Shown piece by piece: positions 44,420-53,824 of a stretch of 64,000 bases of DNA; position 1 is the first letter of the stretch, and every line of letters begins with the position of its first letter. Under the pieces are notes generated by a model, which was given only the letters and a program-made list of their open reading frames with translations, searched no databases and had not been told where the DNA came from. This stretch comes from Runella limosa DSM 17973 (lineage in GTDB: Bacteria; Bacteroidota; Bacteroidia; Cytophagales; Spirosomataceae), in the NCBI RefSeq assembly GCF_000482465.1, contig NZ_KI519425.1, positions 94,399 through 158,398 of the forward strand, given 5' to 3'. The position numbers were made by a program, and so were the translations under genes.

Positions 44420-44559
44420 AGATAGTTTGTAGGGTAATAAAGCCTAAATCCGTCATCAATTTTGGTGCTTCCAATTCAGTTGCCGAACTTTGTGGCTCAA
44501 ATTACAGTATTACGTAAGGGCATAATGAGTTGAATATCTGTATTATTTATCGATGTCAT

Positions 44560-44667
44560 TTAAAGTCGGAGACTTTAAGCCGTATCCGCCCCGACATAAT
44601 GTCGGGACGAGCCTTAGCTTGCCCCAAACTGTTATTTGGGGCACACATAGCCTCGCGTCTCTGACGC
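44560..44667. repeat. Composite palindromic repeat cluster
   Basis: Four palindromes stand in a row: TTAAAGTCGGAGACTTTAA (44560-44578), CCCGACATAATGTCGGG (44590-44606), TGCCCCAAA/TTTGGGGCA arms (44620-44643) and GCGTCTCTGACGC (44655-44667). The first is repeated identically at 63962-63980, and the family is related to 16692-16740. This cluster takes up most of the 342-base gap 44420-44761; apart from it I see nothing there. Confidence 0.75.
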
Positions 44668-44761
44668 AAAGCATGAAGCTAGACAGTTAAAATCAAACAA
44701 TCCATAGTTGGAAGAAATAAAAGAGGCTTTGCCCAAAGCGGGAGAGTCGTACAAATAATCA

Positions 44762-46069
44762 ATGAAAACCAAAGGAACCAAACGAAACAAAGTCAATATC
44801 GTGACACTGGGTTGCAGTAAAAACTTGGTGGATAGCGAAAATATTTTTACTCAACTCAAAGGCAACGGCTACAACGTGACCCACGAGTCGCAAAAAGATG
44901 ATGCCAACATCGTGATTGTGAATACGTGTGGGTTTATCGACAATGCCAAACAAGAATCGGTGGACACTATTCTTCGTTATGCCGATGCTAAAGAAGCAGG
45001 ATTGGTTGATAAGGTATATGTAACGGGTTGCTTATCACATCGTTATAAAGACGAATTGGCCGTTGAGATTCCAACCGTGGATGCGTGGTTTGGAACGAAT
45101 GAACTCCCACGTTTGCTCAAAACCCTCAAAGCCGATTACAAACAAGAGCTGGTAGGGGAACGCCTTCTGACAACACCTGCGCATTATGCCTACCTCAAAA
45201 TCGCGGAAGGATGCGACCGTCCCTGTAGTTTTTGTGCCATTCCGTTGATGCGGGGCGGGCACGTATCGCGCTCGATTGATGAGTTGGTGACCGAGGCAAA
45301 ATCATTGGCGCGTCGTGGGACGAAAGAGTTGATTTTGATTGCCCAAGATTTGACGTATTACGGGCTAGATATTTACAAAAAACGCAATTTGTCGGAGCTA
45401 CTCAACCACCTTGCCGACGTAGAAGGCATCGACTGGATTCGTTTGCAGTATGCGTACCCGTCGGGTTTTCCGCTAGATGTGTTGGATGTGATGCGCGAGC
45501 GTTCTAATATTTGTAAATACTTGGATATGCCCCTTCAAAGCGGTAGTACCGAAATGCTGAAACTCATGCGTCGTGGGATTACGCGTGAAAAAACCGAAGA
45601 CCTTATCAAGACCATTCGTGATAAAGTGCCAGGTATTGCGCTCCGTACGACCCTCATTGCTGGTCACCCTGGAGAAACTGAAGAAATGTTTGAAGAAACC
45701 CTTGAGTTTGTCGAGCGTACCCGTTTCGACCGCTTGGGTGTTTTTGCTTACTCGCACGAAGATCAGACCCATTCGTTTTCAATGCCCGACGACGTGCCTA
45801 CCGACGTAAAACAACAACGTACCGACGACATCATGGCGGTACAACAAGATATTTCGTGGTCGTTAAACCAAGCTAAAATTGGCAATACTTACAAAGTGTT
45901 GTTTGACCGTAAAGAAGGCGGATATTTTATTGGCCGTACCGAATTTGATTCCCCCGAAGTGGATAATGAGGTATTGATTTCGGCCGAACAGTACGTTCGA
46001 GTAGGGGACTTTGCCAACGTAAAAATCAACAACGCGGAAGAGTTTGATTTGTACGGGCAGTTGGTATAA
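44762..46069 (+). CDS. rimO: Ribosomal protein S12 methylthiotransferase RimO
   Basis: A 435-residue radical SAM enzyme with the full RimO layout. The N-terminal UPF0004 domain holds Cys18 (LGCSKN), Cys56 (NTCGF) and Cys90 (VTGCLS); the radical SAM motif CxxxCxxC is at C151, C155 and C158 (GCDRPCSFC); and a C-terminal TRAM domain ends the protein. LGCSKNLVDSE is diagnostic for RimO rather than MiaB. It adds a methylthio group to an aspartate of ribosomal protein S12. It is a single gene, convergent with an M20 peptidase across a hairpin. Confidence 0.95.
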   Translation: MKTKGTKRNKVNIVTLGCSKNLVDSENIFTQLKGNGYNVTHESQKDDANIVIVNTCGFIDNAKQESVDTILRYADAKEAGLVDKVYVTGCLSHRYKDELAVEIPTVDAWFGTNELPRLLKTLKADYKQELVGERLLTTPAHYAYLKIAEGCDRPCSFCAIPLMRGGHVSRSIDELVTEAKSLARRGTKELILIAQDLTYYGLDIYKKRNLSELLNHLADVEGIDWIRLQYAYPSGFPLDVLDVMRERSNICKYLDMPLQSGSTEMLKLMRRGITREKTEDLIKTIRDKVPGIALRTTLIAGHPGETEEMFEETLEFVERTRFDRLGVFAYSHEDQTHSFSMPDDVPTDVKQQRTDDIMAVQQDISWSLNQAKIGNTYKVLFDRKEGGYFIGRTEFDSPEVDNEVLISAEQYVRVGDFANVKINNAEEFDLYGQLV

Positions 46070-46105
46070 CGCAGATTCATTAAACACATAGAGCACATAA
46101 GAGTT

Positions 46106-46150
46106 TTTCACATAGTGAACATAGAATACAGCTATGTTTACTATGTGAAA
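46106..46150. terminator. Bidirectional hairpin (CACATAG type)
   Basis: Arms 46106-46124 and 46132-46150 read TTTTCACATAGTGAACATAG-like and its complement with one mismatch, around a 7-base loop. It is placed between the convergent rimO and amidohydrolase genes. The ACATAG style recalls dispersed repeats of Bacteroidota. Confidence 0.75.
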
Positions 46151-46179
46151 ATTCTATCTGAACTATGTGGTTACACACT

Positions 46180-47529
46180 TCATTTTGTCGCTTTCTTCCC
46201 TTTGCTACTGCTTGAAGCCGTTGCGGTTTTAGAATTCATCTCCATATAATCTACCACCAAGTGACTAAGCGATTTTACGCCTAACGTAAACCCACTTTCA
46301 TCGAGATAAAAATCTGGCGTGTGGTGTGGCGCTACGTCGTAAGGACTTTTGCCCTTGGCCATTCCACCCAAGAAGAAAAAGAAGCCAGGGATTTTCTTTT
46401 GAAAATAGCTAAAGTCTTCTGCACCAGTAGCAACGGGCGAAAGAAGGACGTTTTCTTTCCCTGCTAGTGCTTCTAGTGTTGGAATCATTTTGTCAGTAAG
46501 TGCAGGGTCATTGACCGTAGCTGGGTAACCAATTCCGATTTCTACGTCGGCTTTTGCACCTGCACTTTCGGCAATATTGGTCGAAATCTCCTTGATGCGA
46601 CGGTGAACAAGCGCTTGTTGGTTATCGCCAAACGTACGAATCGTACCAATCATTTCGAGCGATTCGGGAATGATATTGTAGCGGATACCGCCGTGAATCG
46701 CACCTACCGTAACTACCGCAGGGTTTTCAGTAATATCGACATTCCGACTTACGATAGTTTGCAAACCCATTACCACCTGAGAAGCCGTAACGATTGGGTC
46801 AACACCCGACCAAGGGTTGGCACCGTGGGTTTGTTTTCCTTTTAGCTTGATGGTCAATTGGTCAACGGCCGCCATGGTCGCTCCGGGGCGGTAGCGGATT
46901 TTGCCTACTTCCGTTTGTGAGTTGATGTGAAGCCCAAAAATGGCATCCACTTTGGGGTTGTCCAATGCGCCTTCCTCCACCATTCGGTTAGCACCAAAAG
47001 TCCCGCCTGTATAAACACCTTCTTCAGCGGGTTGGAAAATAAGCTTAACCGTTCCTGCTAAATCTTTTTGCATCGACGCCAATACCTCGGCAACCCCCAT
47101 CAAAATCGCTACGTGGCTATCGTGTCCACAGGCGTGCATCACCCCTGTTTTCTGGTTGTTGAACTCTGTTACTACTTTTGATTTGAAGGGAATATCGACG
47201 CGCTCAGTCACAGGCAGGCCGTCCATATCGGCGCGGAGGGCTACCACAGGGCCAGGTTTTCCTCCTTTGAGTACCCCGATAACTCCCGTAACAGCCACTT
47301 TTTCTTTTACTTCATAGCCTAATTTACGGAGATGCTCCGCAACGATATTGGCCGTTCTAAATTCTTGGTTGCCAAGCTCTGGGTGCTCGTGAAAATCGCG
47401 ACGCCACGCAATTACCTTGCTTTCGATGGCGTCAGACGCTTGGTTGATGACGGGCTTGAGGGCACTTTGTGCATATCCTGTGCCAAGGCTCAGGGCCAAC
47501 AATGCACCACTTAGGAGAGGTTTTTTCAT
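46180..47529 (-). CDS. M20-family amidohydrolase (N-acyl amino acid hydrolase-like), exported
   Basis: A 449-residue exported metal-dependent hydrolase of the M20D group. A signal peptide (1-20, ending GTGYA) is followed by the metal-binding HACGHDSH at 132-139, with the catalytic Glu pair E169/E170 (PAEEG) and a later GAEDFSYF. These are the residues of N-acyl-amino acid and indole-acetyl-amino acid hydrolases. It would release amino acids from acyl or peptide conjugates in the periplasm. The tail is Ser/Lys-rich. It is divergent from hisB over about 90 bases. Confidence 0.92.
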   Translation of the reverse strand: MKKPLLSGALLALSLGTGYAQSALKPVINQASDAIESKVIAWRRDFHEHPELGNQEFRTANIVAEHLRKLGYEVKEKVAVTGVIGVLKGGKPGPVVALRADMDGLPVTERVDIPFKSKVVTEFNNQKTGVMHACGHDSHVAILMGVAEVLASMQKDLAGTVKLIFQPAEEGVYTGGTFGANRMVEEGALDNPKVDAIFGLHINSQTEVGKIRYRPGATMAAVDQLTIKLKGKQTHGANPWSGVDPIVTASQVVMGLQTIVSRNVDITENPAVVTVGAIHGGIRYNIIPESLEMIGTIRTFGDNQQALVHRRIKEISTNIAESAGAKADVEIGIGYPATVNDPALTDKMIPTLEALAGKENVLLSPVATGAEDFSYFQKKIPGFFFFLGGMAKGKSPYDVAPHHTPDFYLDESGFTLGVKSLSHLVVDYMEMNSKTATASSSSKGKKATK

Positions 47530-47621
47530 CGGATTTTAGTTTGTAGTTAGGAAAAATTTTGAGCAATTTAACAAAAAACGCCCTTGGATGTTCGATATTC
47601 GCGGTTCAAAATCGAAAACTG

Positions 47622-48743
47622 ATGCAAAAACTTCTCTTCATAGACCGCGACGGCACCATTATCGTTGAGCCACCCGTCGATTTTCAGGTAGATTCCTTAG
47701 AAAAATTGGCTTTTTTGCCCAAAGCCATTTCAAATCTTCGCCGTTTGGCCGAAGAAACCGATTTTGGTTTTGTGATGGTAACCAACCAAGATGGCTTGGG
47801 AACCGACTCTTTTCCCGAAGATACGTTTTGGCCTGCCCAAAATAAAATGCTCCAAACCCTCGAAGGTGAAGGCGTCACCTTTCAAGCGATTCACGTAGAT
47901 CGTACGTTCCCACACGAAAATGCTCCCACGCGGAAGCCTGGTACGGCCCTACTTACGGAGTATTTCAATGGACAGTACGATTTGGCAAACAGCTACGTGT
48001 TGGGCGACCGCCTGACGGACGTGCAGTTGGCCGTCAATATGGGCTGTAAAGCCATTTATATTGCCAACGAACTCCCTGCTGATCTTGCTCCTGAATTGGC
48101 CAATGCTATTTCGTTGGTAAGCACCGATTGGGATGTTATTTACGAACATCTTCGTTTGCCTGCTCGCACAGCTTCGGTAGAGCGAGTGACGAAAGAAACC
48201 CAAATCAAAATTGAACTTAACCTCGACGGCACTGGTAAGTCAGAAATGAATACGGGCATTGGTTTTTTTGACCACATGCTCGACCAACTTGCCAAGCACT
48301 CAGGCGCCGATTTGACCATTACGGTAGAAGGAGACTTGCACATCGACGAGCACCATACCATCGAAGATACGGCATTGGCGTTGGGCGAAGCTTACCGCAA
48401 GGCATTGGGCGACAAACGAGGTATTAGCCGTTATGGCTTTTTGTTACCAATGGACGAAGCATTGGCCCAAGTGGCGATTGACTTTTCGGGTCGTCCGTGG
48501 TTGGTGTGGGATGCGGAGTTTAAACGCGAAAAAATTGGAGAAATGCCAACCGAAATGTTTTATCATTTCTTCAAATCGTTTTCGGATACGGCTCAGTGCA
48601 ACCTCAACATTAAGTGCGAAGGAAGCAACGAACACCACAAAATTGAAGCGATTTTTAAAGGATGGGCCAAAGCGATTAAGATGGCGGTAAAACGTGATTT
48701 AAAAGCGCTGGATGTTTTACCATCCACCAAAGGAGTACTTTAG
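47622..48743 (+). CDS. hisB: Bifunctional histidinol-phosphatase / imidazoleglycerol-phosphate dehydratase
   Basis: A 373-residue fusion enzyme of histidine synthesis. The first part (1-165) is a HAD phosphatase with FIDRDGT (Asp8 and Asp10 catalytic) and the Cys/His-like zinc site region typical of the HisB N-domain. The second part (about 180-373) is imidazoleglycerol-phosphate dehydratase, with [31 protein letters not shown] and [12 protein letters not shown], which carry the metal-binding His clusters. I start it at 47622 ([11 protein letters not shown]), because the frame upstream to 47559 is not like the family. No other his gene is near. Confidence 0.95.
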   Translation: MQKLLFIDRDGTIIVEPPVDFQVDSLEKLAFLPKAISNLRRLAEETDFGFVMVTNQDGLGTDSFPEDTFWPAQNKMLQTLEGEGVTFQAIHVDRTFPHENAPTRKPGTALLTEYFNGQYDLANSYVLGDRLTDVQLAVNMGCKAIYIANELPADLAPELANAISLVSTDWDVIYEHLRLPARTASVERVTKETQIKIELNLDGTGKSEMNTGIGFFDHMLDQLAKHSGADLTITVEGDLHIDEHHTIEDTALALGEAYRKALGDKRGISRYGFLLPMDEALAQVAIDFSGRPWLVWDAEFKREKIGEMPTEMFYHFFKSFSDTAQCNLNIKCEGSNEHHKIEAIFKGWAKAIKMAVKRDLKALDVLPSTKGVL

Positions 48744-48863
48744 CAAGAAAGCATTCAGATAATTTTACAAAAAAACAGCAGTTTTTTTGGGTCTAAATGC
48801 CGAATGCTATTACTTTTGTACTATCTTTAAAATAAGGTCTTACACAATAAATCACGAATCATA

Positions 48864-48986
48864 ATGGACTTAAGAACCATCGGTACACTTATATTTTATG
48901 CAGTATTGTTAGGCGTTGCGTTTTGGGTAGGAGGCCTTTTAGAGAAAAACGAGCGTAAATACACAAAATACTTCAAAGAAGACTAG
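48864..48986 (+). CDS. Small membrane protein, 40 residues
   Basis: A short frame of 40 codons with one transmembrane helix: MDLRTIGTLIFYAVLLGVAF and on to VGGLLEKNERKYTKYFKED. The helix (about residues 6-25) is followed by a charged tail. It has its own ATG, a T/A-rich region upstream and a well formed terminator about 50 bases after the stop, which argues for a real transcript. I recognise no family. In the 484-base gap between hisB and the DUF3127 gene it is the only coding candidate. Confidence 0.6.
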   Translation: MDLRTIGTLIFYAVLLGVAFWVGGLLEKNERKYTKYFKED

Positions 48987-49036
48987 TCAAAACGCATGAG
49001 CGTAAGCTCATCGTCTTCGATACATCAATTTCAAAC

Positions 49037-49072
49037 GCGAGCTATTGAGAAACATCAGTAGCTCGCATTTTT
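49037..49072 (+). terminator. Terminator after the 40-residue gene
   Basis: Arms GCGAGCTATTG (49037-49047) and CAGTAGCTCGC (49056-49066) pair with one G-T, followed by ATTTTTG. Confidence 0.8.
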
Positions 49073-49165
49073 GTATCTACCGATTTTGATGGATGACTTC
49101 TGAAGGAAAATGTAACCTTTTAAAAGTCAAGCAGTCAAAAATACGTGCGTGCCTGTGGGGCGTGC

Positions 49166-49187
49166 TTGTGGTTGCTCACAGCCACAA
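49166..49187. repeat. Diverged copy of the GGTTG-CTCA repeat
   Basis: TTGTGG (49166-49171) and CCACAA (49182-49187) flank TTGCTCACAG; the core GGTTGCTCACAGCC differs from the common 14-mer by one base. It lies about 40 bases before the DUF3127 gene. Confidence 0.65.
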
Positions 49188-49227
49188 ATGACTTAGTAAA
49201 TATTAACAATAAAACGAATAACGGACT

Positions 49228-49599
49228 ATGGACATCAAAGGAAGAGTACTCCAACTATTGCCTTTGCAAACAGGCGAGGGTAAAAATGGGACGTGGAAAA
49301 AACAGGATTTTGTCATTGAAACCGACGGCCAATATCCTAAAAAAGTGTGTATATCGGCGTGGGGCGATAAAATCAATGAAGGTGCTTTGAAGGTAGGAAA
49401 TGAAGTAAATGTGTCGTTTGACATCGAAAGCCGTGAATACAACGGCCGCTGGTACACCGACGTAAAAGCGTGGAAAATTGATTCGATTAGCGGTGGCGGC
49501 GGAGCAAGCGAGGAGGCAAGTTTTGGCGGAAGCTCTCGCCCGACTACCTCGCTGCCTACCACCTTTGAAGCTAGTGAAGAAGATAATTTACCATTTTAA
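49228..49599 (+). CDS. DUF3127 protein (single-strand-binding-like OB fold)
   Basis: A 123-residue protein of the DUF3127 family. The N-terminal MDIKGRVLQLLPLQTGEGKNGTWKKQDFVIET and the following ...VCISAWGDKINEG...EVNVSFDIESREYNGRWYTDVKAWKI form an OB-fold pattern similar to single-stranded DNA-binding proteins. The tail is Gly/Ser-rich with an acidic end (EEDNLPF), which closely resembles the C-terminal tip of SSB used for protein contacts. A role in nucleic acid binding is likely but not proved. The stop is directly followed by the 150-base inverted-repeat element. Confidence 0.85.
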   Translation: MDIKGRVLQLLPLQTGEGKNGTWKKQDFVIETDGQYPKKVCISAWGDKINEGALKVGNEVNVSFDIESREYNGRWYTDVKAWKIDSISGGGGASEEASFGGSSRPTTSLPTTFEASEEDNLPF

Positions 49600-49600
49600 A

Positions 49601-49750
49601 AGTGTCGAGGGTAGAGTGCAGAATGTCGAATAAAAAAAAGACCTAAATTGACATTCTGCACTCGAAATTCGACATTTCCTCTCGTGCCAACTCGGGTTGT
49701 GAGCAACCCTCAGCACCTCGTTCGACATTCTGCACTCTACCCTCGACACT
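49601..49750. repeat. 150-base element with perfect 30-base inverted ends
   Basis: Positions 49601-49630 and 49721-49750 are exact reverse complements over all 30 bases. Inside, GACATTCTGCACTC recurs at 49650-49663 (also in the right arm at 49724-49737), a short TTCGACATT lies at 49668-49676, and a GGTTGTGAGCAACC copy lies at 49695-49708. It begins two bases after the DUF3127 stop and ends ten bases before the convergent gene stop. It could be a small non-autonomous mobile element or a dispersed palindrome; no transposase is near. Confidence 0.85.
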
Positions 49751-49760
49751 CCCCAAGATA

Positions 49761-51125
49761 TTATTTTTTCCCTTCTGCCATTTTGAGGGCTTGCGTGGTA
49801 GTATAATACTTCGAAATCATGTTAGGGACTTCCCATTCAGGTAACTTGCCAGCCTTCAAAAAATCCATGTATTTCTTCGCTACTTGTGAGAAGTGCGCTT
49901 CGTGTCCGATGTCGTATTTTTTCGGAATCACTACTTCCCAGCCTTTGTCGTTTTTCTTGAGTTCGATGCCTGGATACGTAGCTTGTACTTTTTTGAACGC
50001 ATCGGCTACGGCTTTTTCGTAAGCAGGCGTGTTGCTGATGGCCTCAATGTACAAGACAGGCTTAAAATTCTGCTCTTTGCCCTGACGTATAATCAGATTC
50101 GCCTTGCTTCCCTTCATAATCGAATAGTGCGTATCGCCCGTACCTTGGGGGGCTTGGAAATTCCAAATCACCGAAGCGCGTGCGTGTACGCCTTTGAGGG
50201 TATAGTCAATTTGGCCGTTGGCATATACTTCCAAATTTTTACCTTTTACGTCTTTTTTCAAATAATCGGGGTAGGTGTCGTTTTTGGTAACGAGCTTAAA
50301 TTGCTCAGGCGTTAGGGTCGTGGCCGTATGTGTGGCGTTGAGGAGCTTGATGTCTTTTTTGTAATCAATTATTTGGTTGGGGAAAGAGCTCCATTGGATT
50401 AAATCCACCAAGTGAGTAGTAACATCCACAATCCCTTCGCCTTGTTGTTTTACGTCAAAAAACCACGAAGGACGAATCAACGGCTCGCCCGAAACATACT
50501 TGAAAAAGTGGTGAACGCTTTCTTTGGTGACGGCAGGGTCTTGGGGTGTACCTTTTTGAAGCGTACCAAAAATGGCAGGTACCTGCGCAAGCTCGCGCTG
50601 GAGGGCGTTGGAGATTTCGTAGCGCTCGGTCATGATGTCGTAGAGCAATACGTTTTTCTTTTTGGCCTGTGCAAAAGCTTCTTGCAACAACAAAAAGCCA
50701 GCGGCGTCGATGGCCATGGGCTTGTCGGCTAGTACGTTAAGCCCCGCGTCCACCGATTTTTTGATGTAGTCGGTTTTCTTTTGATTGTTTCCTGCTAAGA
50801 CCACCAAGTTGCCCGCTTTTTCGCTCAACATCTTTTGGAAAAAGTCAGCGCCCGTATAAACTTTCTCGTCCCATTGCGTAGGATTGTCGGTGCGGCTGTT
50901 GTATTTCTTGATTTTATCTAGGTACGACTCAACATCGGGGCCTTTGGTGGCATATACGTGAACGACAGGGTTGACGTTGTCGTAAGGAGTATTTTGAACC
51001 AATGCGGCATGAAAGTGCCCAGGCTCTAGCACAATGAGGCTAATGGGTTTTTTGGTTTGTTGTCCCATGCTGGGGAGGGTAAAAGCACTTGCGGCTAACA
51101 AGCATCCTAAAAGACGATTCTTCAT
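49761..51125 (-). CDS. Gfo/Idh/MocA-family oxidoreductase, exported
   Basis: A 454-residue exported protein with a signal peptide (MKNRLLGCLLAASAFTLPSMGQ) and a Gfo/Idh/MocA-like N-terminal domain (about 28-170), including ADKPMAIDAAGFLLLQEAF with the Lys expected in the EKP/DKP motif. The C-terminal part is of the putative-oxidoreductase-C type. The typical GxGxxG of the Rossmann start is not clear: the first strand reads LIVLEPGHFHAALVQ, as in a Bacteroidota subgroup. It may act on sugars in the periplasm with bound cofactor. It is convergent with the DUF3127 gene. Confidence 0.83.
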   Translation of the reverse strand: MKNRLLGCLLAASAFTLPSMGQQTKKPISLIVLEPGHFHAALVQNTPYDNVNPVVHVYATKGPDVESYLDKIKKYNSRTDNPTQWDEKVYTGADFFQKMLSEKAGNLVVLAGNNQKKTDYIKKSVDAGLNVLADKPMAIDAAGFLLLQEAFAQAKKKNVLLYDIMTERYEISNALQRELAQVPAIFGTLQKGTPQDPAVTKESVHHFFKYVSGEPLIRPSWFFDVKQQGEGIVDVTTHLVDLIQWSSFPNQIIDYKKDIKLLNATHTATTLTPEQFKLVTKNDTYPDYLKKDVKGKNLEVYANGQIDYTLKGVHARASVIWNFQAPQGTGDTHYSIMKGSKANLIIRQGKEQNFKPVLYIEAISNTPAYEKAVADAFKKVQATYPGIELKKNDKGWEVVIPKKYDIGHEAHFSQVAKKYMDFLKAGKLPEWEVPNMISKYYTTTQALKMAEGKK

Positions 51126-51239
51126 AGAATTTGTGGGTGATTTTTTAAGGAATAAGCGTTTAACGCGCCAAATTTACTTAGTTCTAGGTGATGCGCGCTA
51201 TTTGGTAAGTAATCGCTTGATAAATTCACGATTAATTTA

Positions 51240-51272
51240 TTTGCTAGTTATCGAAAGATTACGTTATATTTG
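51240..51272 (+). promoter_or_regulatory. Promoter of the TonB-receptor operon
   Basis: TTTG at 51240-51243 and TATATTTG at 51265-51272 are spaced by 21 bases, which fits the Bacteroidota -33/-7 consensus (TTTG and TAnnTTTG). A leader of about 160 bases separates it from the ATG at 51443. The 317-base gap 51126-51442 holds no gene; the leader includes G/C-rich patches near 51360-51385 that might fold, without a riboswitch I can name. Confidence 0.6.
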
Positions 51273-51442
51273 ACGCAATGTATGTGCAAGCATACTACCC
51301 TACTTTCTGATGAACAAAGTTAACAGCCACACCAAAAAAGCTGTTCGTCAGAGCTATGTCCAAACCCATTGAGAGGGGTGGGCTGTGTCTGTAGAACTTC
51401 TGATTTGGTACAAACAAAAAGTAGGTACTAAATATATATACG

Positions 51443-53824
51443 ATGCTAATAAACACTTCCGTTCACCAAATAATCATGATTTTGGCGGGAATTAGTGTAG
51501 TTTTCACTGCCTATACTCAAAAAATAACAATCAAAGGAACCGTAACAGAAGCTGAAACAAGCGAACCACTTGCGTTAGTTTCTGTTACGGTTTCAAGTGC
51601 ATCAAAAAAATGGCACGAAACTACCAATCAGCACGGTTATTTTCAGTTGACGATTGATAAAGAAGCGACTCAAGTGTTGTTTTCTCAAGTGGGGTACGAG
51701 CCTTATCAAGCCATCATCAGTAGCGATACCTTGCTAGTCGTTCGTTTAAAACGCTATACTTTACAAGAAGTAGAAGTAAAAACAAGTTATCAACCAGCGT
51801 CCAGTCCTAACCTTGTTAGTCTTTCTCCCTCAAGACTAAACCAACTTCCTAACATTGGTGGAGAAAAAGACATCATAAAAGCGATTGGTACGTTACCTGG
51901 GGTTTCGGCGGGAAGTGAATTGTCGTCGGGTATCAATGTACGAGGCGGAGCAAATGACCAAAACTTATTTTATTTGGACGGTGCTCCAATTTATAGCACA
52001 GGGCATTTATTTAATTTTTTATCCTTGTTTAACGCAGACGCAATTCAGCGGGTTAATTTTTATAAGGGAGAATTTCCAGTTGAATTTGGGGGTAGGTTGT
52101 CTTCCGTTACTGATGTGATATTTAGAGAAGGAGATAAAAGTCGATGGCAAGGGAAAATAGACGTAGGTTTAATCACCGCAAAGTTTTCTTTAGAAGGGCC
52201 GATTAAAAAGGACAAAACATCGCTACTGTTGACAGGAAGAAGCGCCTATTTGAATCTTTTTAATAAAAATAAAAAACAAGAAATATTGAATCATCAAGAA
52301 GGCAATTTTTTAGGGTATAATTTTTATGATATTAATTTAAAAATAAACCACGCTTTTAATCAAAAACATAAATTATTCTTTAGCTATTATCGCGGGGTTG
52401 ATAATTATGAATCGCTGCAAAACTCTTTTAACGGAACTAATTATGACCAAAATATTCGCCGTTTGACCAACCAACTGGCATCATTGAGATCGTATCATAT
52501 TTTAGGAACTCGTTTATTTCTGCAAACTGGGTTACATTTGACCCAATACGCATTTCGATACAATGAAGGAGGCGCTAGTTATAAGGTAACTATTTTACAG
52601 CCTCAGCCATGGATATTACCAGAAACGATACGTACAAAAATAAGTGAGAATTTCAAACATAGCACGGGTCAAGTAAAGGATATTTCGGCCAATGTATTGG
52701 CTGATTGGTCGCTGAGTGCTAAAAGTAAAATTAAAATTGGGAGCGACCTCATTAGGCATAATTACACGCCTATTTCATATCGGCGACAAAGTTTAGATGA
52801 AGACTCATTAGTAATTAAAGAACCTACATCTTGGGCTTGGGAGGGGGCAACGTTTGGAAATTATGCTTTGGCTATTTCTTCCGCCGCGCAGCTAACTATA
52901 GGAGGCAGATTTTCCTATTTTCAAACCCAACAATCAAGCTACCACGGGCTAGAACCTCGCTTTTCATTTAATTATAATAAGGCTAATGCTAACATTCAGC
53001 TAAGTGCTACGCGAATGATGCAATACAATCATGCGTTGATGAAAACAGGTGGACTCACTGATAAAGTAATTTGGGTGCCATCTACCTCCCAAATAGGCCC
53101 TCAATCGTCTTGGCAATATACGGCAAGTTGGTCTCAGTCAGCAAGTGTTTTAAAGTACAGCGTTGGGACTTACTTCAAACAGATGCAAAACTTGAGTATG
53201 TACAATGATTATTATGGGAACGAATATTTGTACTATCAGTGGGAGAAGAATACGTTGTCCAATGGAAAAGGAAAGTCGTATGGATTGGAGGTTGCTCTTG
53301 AAAAAAGCTACCGCCGTTGGACTACAAATTTGAGCTATACGTTATCGTGGAACAAGAGAAAATTTGAAAACTGGAACAATGGAAATTGGTTTAATCATTT
53401 GTACGACCGACGCCATATCCTGAATATTAATGGAGTTTTTAAACTAAATAAAACAGCACAGCTATCTTTTTTATGGATGTATTACACAGGTCAACGTTAC
53501 GATTTACCAGTAGGTCGTGTTTTAGAAAACCCATTAGTGCCAGAATATGTTGTATATGACAAAATTAATGATGGTAAATTTCCTGATTACCATCGTTTAG
53601 ATGTTTCATTTACTAAACAATATCTATTAAAAAAAGAACGTTATATAGAAGTTAATGCTACTGTTTTTAATGCCTATAATAGGTCTAATGTTTATCGAAT
53701 GTATCCTTCTGAAGAAGTGATTAGGGACGGTCAGAACCGACCTATTGATCGAAAAAATGTTATTAAATCAGTAGCTATATTTCCTATTCTTCCATCCATC
53801 AATATTGCGTATAAATTCAAATGA
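51443..53824 (+). CDS. TonB-dependent receptor with CarboxypepD_reg domain
   Basis: A 793-residue outer-membrane receptor. A hydrophobic N-terminus (about 10-26) is followed by a CarboxypepD_reg domain (about 28-110), a plug with LVSLSPSRLNQLPNIGGEKDIIKAIGTLPGV and INVRGGANDQNLFYLDGAPIYSTGHLF, and a barrel to the C-terminus ending NIAYKF. It resembles receptors that pair with DUF4249 lipoproteins, and the next gene is one (overlap of 4 bases). Base use is visibly more A/T-rich than in the neighbours. The ligand is unknown. Confidence 0.92.
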   Translation: MLINTSVHQIIMILAGISVVFTAYTQKITIKGTVTEAETSEPLALVSVTVSSASKKWHETTNQHGYFQLTIDKEATQVLFSQVGYEPYQAIISSDTLLVVRLKRYTLQEVEVKTSYQPASSPNLVSLSPSRLNQLPNIGGEKDIIKAIGTLPGVSAGSELSSGINVRGGANDQNLFYLDGAPIYSTGHLFNFLSLFNADAIQRVNFYKGEFPVEFGGRLSSVTDVIFREGDKSRWQGKIDVGLITAKFSLEGPIKKDKTSLLLTGRSAYLNLFNKNKKQEILNHQEGNFLGYNFYDINLKINHAFNQKHKLFFSYYRGVDNYESLQNSFNGTNYDQNIRRLTNQLASLRSYHILGTRLFLQTGLHLTQYAFRYNEGGASYKVTILQPQPWILPETIRTKISENFKHSTGQVKDISANVLADWSLSAKSKIKIGSDLIRHNYTPISYRRQSLDEDSLVIKEPTSWAWEGATFGNYALAISSAAQLTIGGRFSYFQTQQSSYHGLEPRFSFNYNKANANIQLSATRMMQYNHALMKTGGLTDKVIWVPSTSQIGPQSSWQYTASWSQSASVLKYSVGTYFKQMQNLSMYNDYYGNEYLYYQWEKNTLSNGKGKSYGLEVALEKSYRRWTTNLSYTLSWNKRKFENWNNGNWFNHLYDRRHILNINGVFKLNKTAQLSFLWMYYTGQRYDLPVGRVLENPLVPEYVVYDKINDGKFPDYHRLDVSFTKQYLLKKERYIEVNATVFNAYNRSNVYRMYPSEEVIRDGQNRPIDRKNVIKSVAIFPILPSINIAYKFK

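Noticed and set aside
51273..51442. Riboswitch in the leader of the TonB receptor gene
   Set aside because: No B12-box or other known riboswitch signature could be seen; only some local G/C-rich pairing.
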